Assembly (NCBI RefSeq): GCF_009826975.1 | Contig: NZ_WUMO01000001.1 | Coordinates: 620,001 to 684,000, forward strand | DNA from: Flavobacterium sp. HBTb2-11-1 | GTDB lineage: Bacteria; Bacteroidota; Bacteroidia; Flavobacteriales; Flavobacteriaceae | DNA length: 64,000 bases | Direction: 5' to 3' | Part shown: piece by piece, positions 46,229-55,273 of the stretch | Position numbering within the stretch: position 1 is the stretch's first letter | Layout of the letters: every line of letters starts with the position of its first letter | Position numbers and translations under genes: made by a program | Notes under the pieces: generated by a model | What the model was told of the DNA's origin: nothing | Database searches by the model: none | What the model saw: the letters and a program-made list of their open reading frames with translations, nothing else

Positions 46229-46309
46229 TCCTTTTAAGTTTAGTGTATAGATACACGTTAGGAATGGCTGCAATAACGCACAGAAATGCGTTCAAGAAGT
46301 CATCTTACT

Positions 46310-46383
46310 TTTCCCTACGCTAGTATGAACTAGATCAGGTTCAGAGGGTAAAATCTCAGCCTGCGTGATGCAGACACCCCTAA
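46310..46383 (-). ncRNA. TPP riboswitch controlling the thiamine biosynthesis operon
   Basis: Minus strand, in order: aggggtgtctgcat, gcaggctgagattttaccct, ctgaacctgatctagttc, actagcgtaggga. All conserved thi-box elements (GGGGUGC-like, CUGAGA, ACCC, GAACCUGA, GUAGGGA) are present. A hairpin aacgca/tgcgtt at 46275-46292 lies between it and thiS and may be part of the expression platform. Confidence 0.97.
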
Positions 46384-46392
46384 AGTGTGAAG

Positions 46393-46400
46393 CAAATATA
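46393..46400 (-). promoter_or_regulatory. promoter -7 element TATATTTG of the thi operon
   Basis: Minus-strand TATATTTG, exact TAnnTTTG, 10 nt upstream of the first riboswitch base. Confidence 0.8.
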
Positions 46401-46419
46401 TGTAATTTTTTTTTAAGTT

Positions 46420-46513
46420 TTCAGTCTCGGTCTCAGTTTGCAGTTCTTAAAATGTAGTTTCAAGTTTTGAAATACTCAAAATTAGCACTGAAAACTGTGG
46501 CTGCGACTGATAA
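46420..46513. repeat. CAGTCTCAGTTT word palindrome
   Basis: cagtctcggtctcagtttgcagt on the left opposes actgaaaactgtggctgcga on the right. A fragment of the same words (gtctcagtctcagttttta) is at about 25573-25591. It fills the spacer before tag. Confidence 0.75.
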
Positions 46514-47074
46514 CTATTTATTTCTCGTCCAACAATCTTCTACATGATCATTGACCATTCCAGTGGCTTGCATATGAGCGTAAATGACTGTTGAACCTAC
46601 AAATTTAAAGCCGCGTTTTTTTAAATCTTTGCTTATGGCATCAGAAATTGGAGTTGTGGCTGGAACATCTTTTAGAGTTTTTGGTTTATTATCGATTGGT
46701 TTTCCATTAGTAAATTTCCAAATGTACTCAGAGAAGGTCCCAAATTCTTCTTGAATTTTCATAAAAGCCTGAGCGTTTGAAACGGCAGAGTTTATTTTAA
46801 GTTTATTGCGAATAATTCCTGTATTCTGCATTAATTCTTCGACTTTATCTTCAGAATAATTGGCGATTTTTTTATAATCAAAATTGTCAAAAGCAGTTTT
46901 GAAGTTTTCTCTTTTATTTAAAATAGTAATCCAGCTTAAACCTGCTTGAAAAGTTTCCAGAATTAAAAATTCAAAAATAGTTGGGTCGTCATAAACAGGA
47001 GTTCCCCATTCTTCGTCATGATATTTTTTATATAAATCGCTAGCAGAACACCAGCCACATCTTATTGGTTCCAT
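46514..47074 (-). CDS. tag: DNA-3-methyladenine glycosylase I
   Basis: 186 residues, usual length for Tag. 'RCGWCSASDLYKKYHDEEWG' begins the protein, and 'FQAGLSWITILNKRENF' and 'HMQATGMVNDHVEDC' contain the conserved base-pocket and zinc-ligand residues. It removes 3-methyladenine. It is a further alkylation-repair gene, but is 27 kb from the ada/alkB cluster. Confidence 0.95.
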   Translation of the reverse strand: MEPIRCGWCSASDLYKKYHDEEWGTPVYDDPTIFEFLILETFQAGLSWITILNKRENFKTAFDNFDYKKIANYSEDKVEELMQNTGIIRNKLKINSAVSNAQAFMKIQEEFGTFSEYIWKFTNGKPIDNKPKTLKDVPATTPISDAISKDLKKRGFKFVGSTVIYAHMQATGMVNDHVEDCWTRNK

Positions 47075-47088
47075 TTTTTTATTCTAAA

Positions 47089-47769
47089 TTATCTTCCAAT
47101 CTGCCAGCTATATCCTTTTACACTAGGAATATAAGCTGAACGTCCAACTATAACTAAATTATTGTAAACTTTTTTGTTGTATTTAATGCCAATCGCATTT
47201 CCAGAAGTATACATTTTATTGGCTTTAAAGACTACTTTCATTTTGCCGTCTTCCAGTTCTGCATCAGAGACTCTTTCGACAAACCAAGTAGACTGCCATT
47301 TTACAGCCAATTCATTTTCTGCTGTTTTGGTTACGCTTTTTACTAATTTGAGAGCTTCTTCCGGAATTTCAAAGTTCTCAGTTAACTGCTTTTGGGTCAT
47401 GGTCTGGCCCATTTTACATTTATCTAATATTTTGCGAATATTGACAAAATTTAATAGCTTCTCGTTAACTTCTTTTTTTATAGGAGTTGGTGGAGTGGCT
47501 ATGTTATTTGTGGTTTGCGAACTTAATGGTTTAAATTCTATTGGGTTTTTGATTGCAAAAGGATCTTTTTGGACAACAGTCTTTTTTGAGTCAAACTCTT
47601 TTGGCGCCGTAATGCTTTTTGAAGAAATTTTAGGATTTACTTTTACAGAAGCAGGTGTCAGCTTATTGACAGATTGAATGACTTTTTTAGGCTGTTTTTT
47701 TTCGTCATTGCCACAGCTGAAAAAGAGATAGGTAAGAGAGAATAAAATATAAAAGTAATTTTTTTTCAT
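47089..47769 (-). CDS. hypothetical lipoprotein
   Basis: 226 residues. Lipobox Cys in 'YLFFSCGNDEKK'. Residues about 25-105 are low-complexity, Lys/Pro/Thr-rich and probably disordered. A compact C-terminal domain (about 108-226) ends in 'VKGYSWQIGR'. I do not recognise the family. It begins 15 nt after the queuosine-precursor transporter stop and ends 14 nt before tag, so the three genes may be one operon. Confidence 0.7.
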   Translation of the reverse strand: MKKNYFYILFSLTYLFFSCGNDEKKQPKKVIQSVNKLTPASVKVNPKISSKSITAPKEFDSKKTVVQKDPFAIKNPIEFKPLSSQTTNNIATPPTPIKKEVNEKLLNFVNIRKILDKCKMGQTMTQKQLTENFEIPEEALKLVKSVTKTAENELAVKWQSTWFVERVSDAELEDGKMKVVFKANKMYTSGNAIGIKYNKKVYNNLVIVGRSAYIPSVKGYSWQIGR

Positions 47770-47784
47770 GGCCTAAATATTTTT

Positions 47785-48447
47785 TTATCCTTTATGTGCA
47801 GGATCTTCGTCTAAATATTTTTTAATTAGATAATGGCCTAAATAAATTGCTGGAGTCAATAAAATAGCTATTGCTAATTTAAAAGTATATCCTATTAATC
47901 CTGAAGATATGAAGGTGTCAAAATCAATTTTCCCTGGCAGCCAAAAAGCAATTCCTAAAACAATAAATGAATCAAATAATTGCGAAATGACAGTAGAACC
48001 AGTTGCTCTCAACCATATTTTCTTCTCGCCAGTTCTGTTTTTAAAAAACCAAAATATCCAAACATCAATGAGCTGAGAAGCCATAAAGGCTATTAAACTT
48101 CCGACTATAATCCACATACTTTGTCCAAATACCGCCTGAAACTGATCATCATTTACTGGACTAATTCCTTTTGCGGCAGGAATTGTAATGGCCATAAAGA
48201 GAATTAAAAAAGCATAAGCAATCAAGCATGCTGTTATGAAAGAAAGCTTTTTTACTCCTTTTTCACCAAAATGATCATTAATCAAATCAGTCGTCAGAAA
48301 CACAATGGGCCAAGGCAAAATACCTATACTCATTACAAAAGGCCCAATTTGAATTAACTTTCCTCCAATTAGCTCAGCCACAACGGCATTGGTGATAAAT
48401 ATTCCTGATAAAATTACAAAAACAATTTCTCTTCTGGTTCTAAACAT
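47785..48447 (-). CDS. yhhQ: queuosine precursor transporter (QPTR/YhhQ family)
   Basis: 220 residues with about six transmembrane helices. 'GILPWPIVFLTTDLINDHFG' and 'ASQLIDVWIFWFFKNRTGEK' are the YhhQ/QPTR signature. The family imports preQ0/preQ1 for tRNA queuosine synthesis. It is the first gene of the minus-strand group with the lipoprotein and tag. Confidence 0.92.
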   Translation of the reverse strand: MFRTRREIVFVILSGIFITNAVVAELIGGKLIQIGPFVMSIGILPWPIVFLTTDLINDHFGEKGVKKLSFITACLIAYAFLILFMAITIPAAKGISPVNDDQFQAVFGQSMWIIVGSLIAFMASQLIDVWIFWFFKNRTGEKKIWLRATGSTVISQLFDSFIVLGIAFWLPGKIDFDTFISSGLIGYTFKLAIAILLTPAIYLGHYLIKKYLDEDPAHKG

Positions 48448-48718
48448 TTGATTTTTGGTATTGGTATTTCAAAAATAAACTATTTCTTTTAATTCTGCCA
48501 ATTGGACATCCCTACGGAATGAAATGCTTTATTAAAATAGCAGCGTGGAATATTATTTTGTTTAATCCATTGAATAAAATGTCATGAAACTAATTTCATA
48601 TTCGATTAATTTTTATAATCCTTTAGAATATGAAGTTTGCTCTCGATTGGTTAATTTTGAGATTCTGTTGCATTTTTTGTTATTCAGATTTTGTGCAGAA
48701 TTAATCAATGTATTTGTT

Positions 48719-50782
48719 ATGAAAACATCAATAGAATTAGATAATCCGTTGTTAAAAGAGTGGTCGGGACCTTATGGAGGCGTGCCAGACTTTACAGCAT
48801 ATAAAGTTGCAGATTTTAAACCTGCGATAGAATTTGCTATTCAGGAAAAATTAGACGAAATAGAAGCAATTTCAAATAACACAGAAAAGCCAACATTTGA
48901 AAATACAATCAAAGCTTTGGAACTTTCTGGCGAAAAATTAGATCGAATTCATGCAGTTTATGGTATTTATAGATCCAATTTAAGTACTCCAGAATTTAAT
49001 GCGGTTGATACCGAAATGTCGCCAAAATTGGCAGAAATTAGCGATAAGCTCTATCAAAATGAGAAATTGTTTTCTAGAATTGAAGCTTTGTACAAATCGG
49101 AAGAAAAAAAGAATTTAACGAAGGAACAGCAGCGTGTGCTTTGGTTGTATTATACTGATTTTGTTAGGGAAGGAGCAGAGCTAAATGAAGAGAATAAAGA
49201 GAAAGTGGCTAAGATCAATCAGGAATTGGCAACACTTTTTACAGCTTTCAGTCAGAAGTTGTTGGCAGAAGAAAACAATCAGTATATAGAATTAAAAACA
49301 GAAGATGATTTTGAGGGTTTACCTGAAGAATTTAAAAATGCTGCTATTGCAGAGGCAAAAGAGCGAAATCTGACTGCTTTAGGTTGTATTGGAAACACTA
49401 GATCTTCAATTGAACCTTTTCTGACTTTCTCAAACAGAAGAAATTTAAGAGAAAAAGCTTTTGATATTTTCGTTAAACGAGGCGATAATAAGAATGAAAA
49501 TGATACAAATTCAACACTTGTGTCGATTCTAAAATTAAGGGCTGAAAAAGCAAAGATTTTAGGTTTTAAAAACTTTGCAGAATGGAGTTTATCAAATAAA
49601 ATGGCTAAAGATCCACAGAAAACGCTCGATTTGATGCGTTCTGTATGGAAACCAGCGGTAGAAAAAGTAAAAAATGATGTTTCAGCCATGCAAAAAATGG
49701 TTGATGAAGAAGGCGGAAATTTTAAAATTCAGCCTTGGGACTATCGTTTTTATGCAGAAAAAGTGCGTAAAGCAAAATACGATTTAGATCAAAATGAAAT
49801 TAAACAGTATTTACAGCTTGAAAACTTGCGCGAAGGAATGTTCTGGACAGCCGGTGAATTGTTTAACTTAGGTTTTAAGCAATTATTTGATGTTTCTGTT
49901 TATCATCCTGATGTTCGTGTTTGGGAAGTGAAGAATAAAAATACAGGAGAAGCGATAGGACTTTGGTATTTTGACCCTTATGCGCGTACAGGAAAGCGTT
50001 CAGGAGCATGGATGAATTCGCATAGGGATCAGCAGAAGATAAAAGGGAATGTACTTCCTATTGTGTCGAATAATTGCAATTTTATAAAAGGAAATAGCAA
50101 AGAGCCTGTTTTGATTTCGTGGGATGATGCAACGACATTATTTCATGAATTTGGCCATGCGCTTCATGGTTTGTGCTCAAATGTTACTTATCCAAGTCTT
50201 TCAGGGACTTCTGTTGCCAGAGATTATGTGGAATTTCCATCTCAGCTGTTAGAGCATTGGCTGGCAACGCCTGAGGTTTTAAATAAGTTTGCGCTTCATT
50301 ACAAAACAAATGAACCATTGTCTCAGTCATTGGTGGAAAGAATAGGGAAGGCAACTAATTTTAATGAAGGATTTGCCACGGTAGAAACGATTTCAAGTTC
50401 GTTTGTCGATATGGAATTGCATTTAACGACAGAAACGATTGATCCGCATGCATTTGAAAAAAAAGTTTTAGGCGAGATTAATATGCCGTCAGAAATTGTA
50501 ATGAGACATAGAATTCCGCAGTTTGCTCACATATTCTCAAGCGACGGATATGCGGCTGGCTACTATAGCTATTTATGGGCAGATGTCATTAATGCAGATG
50601 CTTATGAGGCTTTTCTGGAAGCAGATGGGCCGTTTGATAAAAGTGTTTCTGAACGTCTTTATAAAACAGTTTTAAGTGTCGGAAATACTATTGATAACGA
50701 AGAAATGTATGAGAATTTCAGGGGACATGCCCCAAAATCTGATGCATTAATGCGAGCAAGAAATTTTCCAGTTGAGAATTAG
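48719..50782 (+). CDS. M3 family metallopeptidase (Dcp/oligopeptidase A-like)
   Basis: 687 residues from ATG 48719 ('MKTSIELDNPLLKEW'). The frame is open 45 codons upstream, but that stretch contains a TAATTTTG promoter-like motif (48652-48659) and is not conserved-looking. Zinc motif HExxH in 'FHEFGHALHG', third ligand Glu about 26 residues later in 'RDYVEFPSQLLEHW'. No signal peptide, so a cytoplasmic oligopeptidase or peptidyl-dipeptidase is likely. Confidence 0.93.
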   Translation: MKTSIELDNPLLKEWSGPYGGVPDFTAYKVADFKPAIEFAIQEKLDEIEAISNNTEKPTFENTIKALELSGEKLDRIHAVYGIYRSNLSTPEFNAVDTEMSPKLAEISDKLYQNEKLFSRIEALYKSEEKKNLTKEQQRVLWLYYTDFVREGAELNEENKEKVAKINQELATLFTAFSQKLLAEENNQYIELKTEDDFEGLPEEFKNAAIAEAKERNLTALGCIGNTRSSIEPFLTFSNRRNLREKAFDIFVKRGDNKNENDTNSTLVSILKLRAEKAKILGFKNFAEWSLSNKMAKDPQKTLDLMRSVWKPAVEKVKNDVSAMQKMVDEEGGNFKIQPWDYRFYAEKVRKAKYDLDQNEIKQYLQLENLREGMFWTAGELFNLGFKQLFDVSVYHPDVRVWEVKNKNTGEAIGLWYFDPYARTGKRSGAWMNSHRDQQKIKGNVLPIVSNNCNFIKGNSKEPVLISWDDATTLFHEFGHALHGLCSNVTYPSLSGTSVARDYVEFPSQLLEHWLATPEVLNKFALHYKTNEPLSQSLVERIGKATNFNEGFATVETISSSFVDMELHLTTETIDPHAFEKKVLGEINMPSEIVMRHRIPQFAHIFSSDGYAAGYYSYLWADVINADAYEAFLEADGPFDKSVSERLYKTVLSVGNTIDNEEMYENFRGHAPKSDALMRARNFPVEN

Positions 50783-50795
50783 CTTTATATGAAAA

Positions 50796-50835
50796 TAAAA
50801 AAGCCCGAATAAATAAAATATTCGGGCTTTTTATA
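50796..50835. terminator. bidirectional terminator
   Basis: Stem aaaagcccgaata / tattcgggcttttt between convergent M3 peptidase and tsf genes. Confidence 0.92.
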
Positions 50836-50849
50836 TTGAAAATAATATA

Positions 50850-51812
50850 TTAACCTAAAGTAACTCTTTTGAAACCTGTAATTTCAACATTGAATCCTTT
50901 AACATAATCACCAACTTTTTTACTATCATCTTTGATGAAGTTTTGATCTAAAAGAGCTTTCTCTTGATCTAAAGTAGTGTTGTCAGAAATGAAACGTTGA
51001 ACTTTTCCTGGAAGAATTTTGTCCCAGATTTGCTCTGGTTTTCCTTCAGCTTTTAATTCAGCTTTAGCATCTTCTTCAGCTTGTTTAATAACTTCAGGAG
51101 TTAACTGAGAAAAAGAAATGTATTTAGGAACATTTTTCAAAGTTTTTCCTAAACGTTTTGCTTCTTCATTGTCTTTTTCGATTACAGCAATACGAGCAGC
51201 TAGTTCAGATTCAACAAAAGCAGGATCAAAATCTTTGTAAGATAAAGTATCAGCTCCCATAGAAGCAACTTGCATAGAGATATCTTTTGTTAAAGTTTCA
51301 GCGTTTGCAACTGGAGCAGAAATTGCAGTTAAAGCAGCAATTTTGTTAACGTGAACATAAGATCCAACGTAAGCACCTTCTAAAATTTCAAAACCGCCGA
51401 TTTCGATTTTCTCACCAATAACTCCAGTTTGCTCGATTAATTTCTCAGCAACTGTAATTCCGTTGAAATCAGAAGCTAATAATTCTTCTTTTGTAGAGAA
51501 GTTGATAGCTCTTTCTACTAAATCTTTAGCTAAAGCAACGAAAGCCTCATTTTTACCTACGAAGTCAGTTTCACAGTTTAAAGTGATGATAGCTCCTTTA
51601 GTGTTGTCAGCATTGATAAAAGAAACAGCAGCTCCTTCAGCAGACTCACGGTCAGAACGGTTAGCAGCAACTTTTTGTCCTTTTTCTCTAAGGATTTGTA
51701 TCGCTTTGTCGAAATCTCCTTCAGCTTCAACTAAAGCTTTTTTACAGTCCATCATTCCGGCACCTGTAGATTGTCTTAATTTATTTACGTCTGCAGCAGT
51801 AATTGTTGACAT
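50850..51812 (-). CDS. tsf: translation elongation factor Ts
   Basis: 320 residues from ATG 51812 ('MSTITAADVNKLRQSTGAGM'). The longer frame to 51866 runs through an intergenic repeat. 'GMMDCKKALVEAEGDFDKA' and 'CETDFVGKNEAF' are EF-Ts signatures. It has the longer two-subdomain core typical of Bacteroidota. Nucleotide exchange factor for EF-Tu. It follows rpsB after a 141-nt repeat spacer. Confidence 0.97.
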   Translation of the reverse strand: MSTITAADVNKLRQSTGAGMMDCKKALVEAEGDFDKAIQILREKGQKVAANRSDRESAEGAAVSFINADNTKGAIITLNCETDFVGKNEAFVALAKDLVERAINFSTKEELLASDFNGITVAEKLIEQTGVIGEKIEIGGFEILEGAYVGSYVHVNKIAALTAISAPVANAETLTKDISMQVASMGADTLSYKDFDPAFVESELAARIAVIEKDNEEAKRLGKTLKNVPKYISFSQLTPEVIKQAEEDAKAELKAEGKPEQIWDKILPGKVQRFISDNTTLDQEKALLDQNFIKDDSKKVGDYVKGFNVEITGFKRVTLG

Positions 51813-51837
51813 AATATTTTGAATTTTTAATGTTAAA

Positions 51838-51950
51838 AGTAAAAAATTCCAGCTTTTAAATCCCAAACTCCAATTTTATTAAATTATCAACATAACGTTT
51901 TTAATTTCTGTATTTGGAATTTGGAATTTAAAATTTGGAATTTAAAATTT
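51838..51950. repeat. TTGGAATTT words in the rpsB-tsf spacer
   Basis: aaattcc and ccaaactccaattttatt on the left oppose three ttggaattt words on the right (51920-51948). The family also occurs at 30906, 37609 and 45987. Confidence 0.75.
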
Positions 51951-51953
51951 GAT

Positions 51954-52724
51954 TTATTCTTCAGTTTCAGTTGCAGGAGCAGCTTCAGCCTCAACAGCAG
52001 GAGCTTCTTCAGCAGCTTCAACTTCTTTTTCAGCACCTCTGTCAGAAAGACCTTCGATTACTGCAGTAGTTACTAAAGATAAAATTTTGTCAATTGATTT
52101 AGAAGCGTCATCATTTGCAGGAATCACGTAATCAACCTCTCTTGGGTCAGAATTCGTATCAACCATTGCGAAAACTGGAATGTTTAATTTTTGAGCTTCT
52201 TTTATTGCGATGTGTTCAGCTTTGATATCTACTACGAACAATGCTGCAGGTAGTCTAGACATATCAGCAATTGAACCTAAGTTTTTCTCTAATTTAGCAC
52301 GTAGACGATCAACTTGTAAACGCTCTTTTTTAGATAAAGTGTTGAAAGTACCATCTTTCTTCATTTTATCGATAGAAGACATTTTTTTAACTGCCTTTCT
52401 GATAGTTACGAAGTTAGTCAACATACCACCTGGCCATCTTTCAGTGATGTAAGGCATGTTTGCAGCTTTTGCTTTATCAGCAACGATGTCTTTTGCTTGT
52501 TTTTTGGTAGCTACGAATAAGATTTTTCTACCTGATGCAGCGATTTTTTTCAAAGCTTCATTAGCTTCTTCGATTTTAGCTGCAGTTTTATATAGATTGA
52601 TAATGTGAATACCATTACGCTCCATATAAATGTAAGGAGCCATGTTTGGATCCCATTTTCTAGTCATGTGTCCGAAGTGAACACCTGCTTCTAGTAATTC
52701 TTTTACTTCTATTTTGTTTGCCAT
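51954..52724 (-). CDS. rpsB: 30S ribosomal protein S2
   Basis: 256 residues. 'LLEAGVHFGHMTRKWDPNMA', 'ERWPGGMLTNF' and 'PVFAMVDTNSDPREVDYVIP' are S2 signatures. The acidic Ala/Glu/Pro tail ('AEEAPAVEAEAAPATETEE') is common in Bacteroidota S2. Third gene of the rplM-rpsI-rpsB-tsf operon. Confidence 0.98.
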   Translation of the reverse strand: MANKIEVKELLEAGVHFGHMTRKWDPNMAPYIYMERNGIHIINLYKTAAKIEEANEALKKIAASGRKILFVATKKQAKDIVADKAKAANMPYITERWPGGMLTNFVTIRKAVKKMSSIDKMKKDGTFNTLSKKERLQVDRLRAKLEKNLGSIADMSRLPAALFVVDIKAEHIAIKEAQKLNIPVFAMVDTNSDPREVDYVIPANDDASKSIDKILSLVTTAVIEGLSDRGAEKEVEAAEEAPAVEAEAAPATETEE

Positions 52725-52900
52725 TTTTGTACTAGTTTACGTTCTGTTGATTAGCAATGTGTGAATGGCGATTTCTCTGGCTTCATACATTTAGATGCTA
52801 AACTATATCCTACCTCGATAGGAGAGCAACAATAACTGTGTTTTTTAATTTCAATAAATAATTGATAATGTCTTGTCCCATCTGAACAAGACAGGTAATA
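52725..52900 (-). other. rpsI-rpsB spacer with two hairpins, possible S2 leader
   Basis: After rpsI, minus-strand gtcttgt / acaagac forms a 7-bp stem with a 9-nt loop but no T-run. About 60 nt further, tccta / tagga forms a second small stem. No TAnnTTTG motif is seen, so rpsB probably depends on read-through. Such a long leader before rpsB might bind S2, but I cannot identify a known motif. Confidence 0.4.
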
Positions 52901-53287
52901 TTAACGTTTAGAGAATTGGAATCTCTTACGAGCTTTCTTCTGACCGAATTTCTTACGTTCAACCATTCTTGGGTCTCTTGTTAATAAACCTTCTGGTTTA
53001 AGGATAGCTCTGTTTTCAGCGTTAACTTCACACATTACACGTGCTAATGCCATTCTTACAGCTTCTGCCTGACCAGTTGTACCACCTCCGTAAACGTTTA
53101 CTTTTACGTCAAAGTTACTAGCGTTTTCAGTCATAGAAAGCGGTTGTAAAACTTTGTATTGTAAAGTTGCAGTTGGAAAGTAAGTTGCGAATTCTTTTTT
53201 GTTTACAGTGATGTTTCCAGTTCCTTCAGAAACGTATACACGTGCAACAGCGGTTTTTCTTCTACCGATTTTGTGAATAACTCCCAT
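52901..53287 (-). CDS. rpsI: 30S ribosomal protein S9
   Basis: 128 residues. 'HKIGRRKTAVARVYVSEGTG', 'VYGGGTTGQAEAVRMALAR' and the basic tail 'KKFGQKKARKRFQFSKR' are S9 signatures. The ATG overlaps the rplM stop by 1 nt. Confidence 0.98.
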   Translation of the reverse strand: MGVIHKIGRRKTAVARVYVSEGTGNITVNKKEFATYFPTATLQYKVLQPLSMTENASNFDVKVNVYGGGTTGQAEAVRMALARVMCEVNAENRAILKPEGLLTRDPRMVERKKFGQKKARKRFQFSKR

Positions 53288-53742
53288 TACTTAAGATCAT
53301 TTAGGTTAACAGTTCTAGGTTTTTGAGCTCCATGTTTGTGCTCAGATCCTACAACAACATTTAGATTTCTAAAAAGTTCAGCACCTAATTTGTTTTTAGG
53401 TAACATACCTTTTACAGCTTTTTCTACTAATGCAGCTGGATTTTTAGCTTGCAATACTTTAGCAGTTAAAGTTCTTTGTCCTCCTGGGTAACCTGTATGA
53501 CGCATGTAAATTTTGTCATTCATTTTTGTACCTGTAAGGTTAATTTTTTCTGAGTTGATAACAATTACGTTATCTCCACAGTCAACGTGAGGTGTATAAC
53601 TTGGCTTGTACTTCCCTCTTAAGATCATAGCAACCTTAGAAGCAAGACGTCCTAAGTTATGACCTTCAGCGTCAACAACAATCCACTCTTTAGTTACAGT
53701 GGCTTTGCTTGCTGAAACTGTTTTGTAGCTTAATGCGTCCAT
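53287..53742 (-). CDS. rplM: 50S ribosomal protein L13
   Basis: 151 residues. 'WIVVDAEGHNLGRLASKVAM', 'TGTKMNDKIYMRHTGYPGG' and 'GMLPKNKLG' identify L13. First gene of the operon. A hairpin leader and TACTTTTG promoter lie immediately upstream. Confidence 0.98.
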   Translation of the reverse strand: MDALSYKTVSASKATVTKEWIVVDAEGHNLGRLASKVAMILRGKYKPSYTPHVDCGDNVIVINSEKINLTGTKMNDKIYMRHTGYPGGQRTLTAKVLQAKNPAALVEKAVKGMLPKNKLGAELFRNLNVVVGSEHKHGAQKPRTVNLNDLK

Positions 53743-53765
53743 AATATTATTTTAATTAAACATTC

Positions 53766-53785
53766 CATCCCCAATAAAGGGGATG
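53766..53785 (-). promoter_or_regulatory. 5'-terminal hairpin of the rplM operon mRNA
   Basis: Perfect 7-bp GC-rich stem catcccc / ggggatg with a 6-nt loop, beginning almost at the predicted transcription start and ending 23 nt before the ATG. It may be an autoregulatory L13 (or S9) binding site or protect the mRNA 5' end. Confidence 0.7.
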
Positions 53786-53793
53786 CAAAAGTA
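53786..53793 (-). promoter_or_regulatory. promoter -7 element TACTTTTG of the rplM operon
   Basis: Minus-strand exact TAnnTTTG, 43 nt before ATG 53742. The rest of the 369-nt gene-free stretch 53743-54111 is AT-rich divergent promoter region with nothing else recognisable apart from the lacI-type promoter at 54079. Confidence 0.75.
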
Positions 53794-54078
53794 CAATTAA
53801 TTATTTTAAAACCAAATACCTGAAAAGAATATTTTATCTGCTGAAAATCAGGACTTCAGTTTTTTAATTAAAACATTCAAAAAAGTATTTGAATTATTTG
53901 ACGGAGAAAGCTTTTGAAATTGTATGTTTTTTGTGCAAAAATATTGTTTATAAGGTATATAGAACAATTTATAATATAGATTTCAGAAAAATCATATCGT
54001 TTGTTGGTTTTCTTTGGAAAAGGCTTGATTATTTTAAATACTGATAGGTGTTTTTTGTTTTATTTTAGGTAATTCTAC

Positions 54079-54086
54079 TATATTTG
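54079..54086 (+). promoter_or_regulatory. promoter -7 element TATATTTG of the LacI-family gene
   Basis: Exact TAnnTTTG with a TTG 21 nt upstream (about 54055-54057), matching the Bacteroidota -33/-7 promoter. 25 nt before the ATG. Confidence 0.78.
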
Positions 54087-54111
54087 TATTAATTACATAA
54101 AATTCAATTGG

Positions 54112-55137
54112 ATGAAAGCTAAAGCAACTCTAAAACAAATTGCGAAGGAACTTGGTGTTTCTGTTTCGACTGTATCTAAAGCGTTGAATGACAGTCCAGA
54201 AATTAGTGAACAAACAAAGGTGAAGATTAAAGAGTATGCCAAACTCAAAAATTATAAGCCGAATGTTATTGGTTTGAATCTAAAAAATCGTAAAACAAAA
54301 ACGATTGGGGTAATTATTCCTAATATTTTAAATTCTTTCTTTGCGAAAGTTTTTAGCGGTATTGAGAAAGTTGCCGATAAAAAAGGATATAATGTAATTA
54401 CGTGTATCTCTAACGAATCTTTAGAGAAAGAAATCCACACGCTTGAAATGTTAAGCAATGGAACAATAGACGGATTTATTCTTTCGGTTTCTGAAGAAGC
54501 TCAAAAACTTCAAGATTACAATCACTTTTCGGAAATTATTAACGATGGAACGCCAATTGTGATGTTTGATCGTATTGCTGATGAAGTTGATTGTGATAAG
54601 GTTGTGGTAGACGATTTCGATTCGGCATTAAACTCGACACAGCATTTAATTAATCTTGGATGTAAAAATATTGCTTTAATATCTTCTGTAGATAATTTAA
54701 GTGTTGGAAAACTAAGAGCTGATGGTTATTTAAAAGCTTTAAAAGACAATAATATTCCAGTTAACGAAAAAATTATTCTTCGTACCGATTCTGAAGAAGA
54801 CATGAAAGCCAAAATAGATGCGCTTTTTGAGAATAAAATTGATGGAATTTTTGCTTTAGACGAAAATGATTCGGTTGCGGCTTTAAGAGTAAGTTTGAAA
54901 AAAGGCTACAGAGTTCCAGAAGATATTTCGATCATTGGTTTTGCTGACGGAATTTTAGCTTCAAGACGTTTATCGCCAAGTTTGACTACAGTAAGTCAGC
55001 ATGGAGTTGAAATTGGAGAAGTGGCTGCCAAAAGATTAATCGAAAGATTAGAAGAGCCAGAAGGAACAGTCTCAGATTACGAAACAATCGTCATCAAAAC
55101 AAAATTGAAAGAAAGAGAATCTACTCGAAAAAAATAA
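54112..55137 (+). CDS. LacI family transcriptional regulator
   Basis: 341 residues. N-terminal HTH and hinge 'LKQIAKELGVSVSTVSKALN' with the 'NVIGLNLKNRKTKTIGVIIP' transition to a periplasmic-binding-protein-like effector domain. Such regulators usually control sugar utilization, but no sugar genes adjoin it. It has its own promoter and terminator, so it acts on distant targets. Confidence 0.95.
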   Translation: MKAKATLKQIAKELGVSVSTVSKALNDSPEISEQTKVKIKEYAKLKNYKPNVIGLNLKNRKTKTIGVIIPNILNSFFAKVFSGIEKVADKKGYNVITCISNESLEKEIHTLEMLSNGTIDGFILSVSEEAQKLQDYNHFSEIINDGTPIVMFDRIADEVDCDKVVVDDFDSALNSTQHLINLGCKNIALISSVDNLSVGKLRADGYLKALKDNNIPVNEKIILRTDSEEDMKAKIDALFENKIDGIFALDENDSVAALRVSLKKGYRVPEDISIIGFADGILASRRLSPSLTTVSQHGVEIGEVAAKRLIERLEEPEGTVSDYETIVIKTKLKERESTRKK

Positions 55138-55154
55138 AATAAATATATTTTGAC

Positions 55155-55187
55155 AAAAAAAGGACTGTGTGAACAGTCCTTTTTTTA
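55155..55187 (+). terminator. terminator of the LacI-family gene
   Basis: aaaaaaaggactgt-gtga-acagtccttttttt, a strong stem with T7; it is also A-rich upstream, so it could serve the convergent polA gene. Confidence 0.92.
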
Positions 55188-55273
55188 TACGTTATTTCTT
55201 CTTCGTTGAAATGCAAGATCGGATGACTTTTTATTTATAAATCTAAAATCAACAATCTGAAATCTAAAATATA

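Noticed and set aside
47174..47677. Plus-strand 167-codon open frame
   Set aside because: It is antisense to the lipoprotein at 47089 and lies in its disordered low-complexity part; composition explains the open frame.
48584..48718. 45-codon N-terminal extension of the M3 peptidase
   Set aside because: It is Phe/Leu/Asn-rich, contains a promoter-like TAATTTTG, and the family starts near 'MKTSIELDNPLL'.
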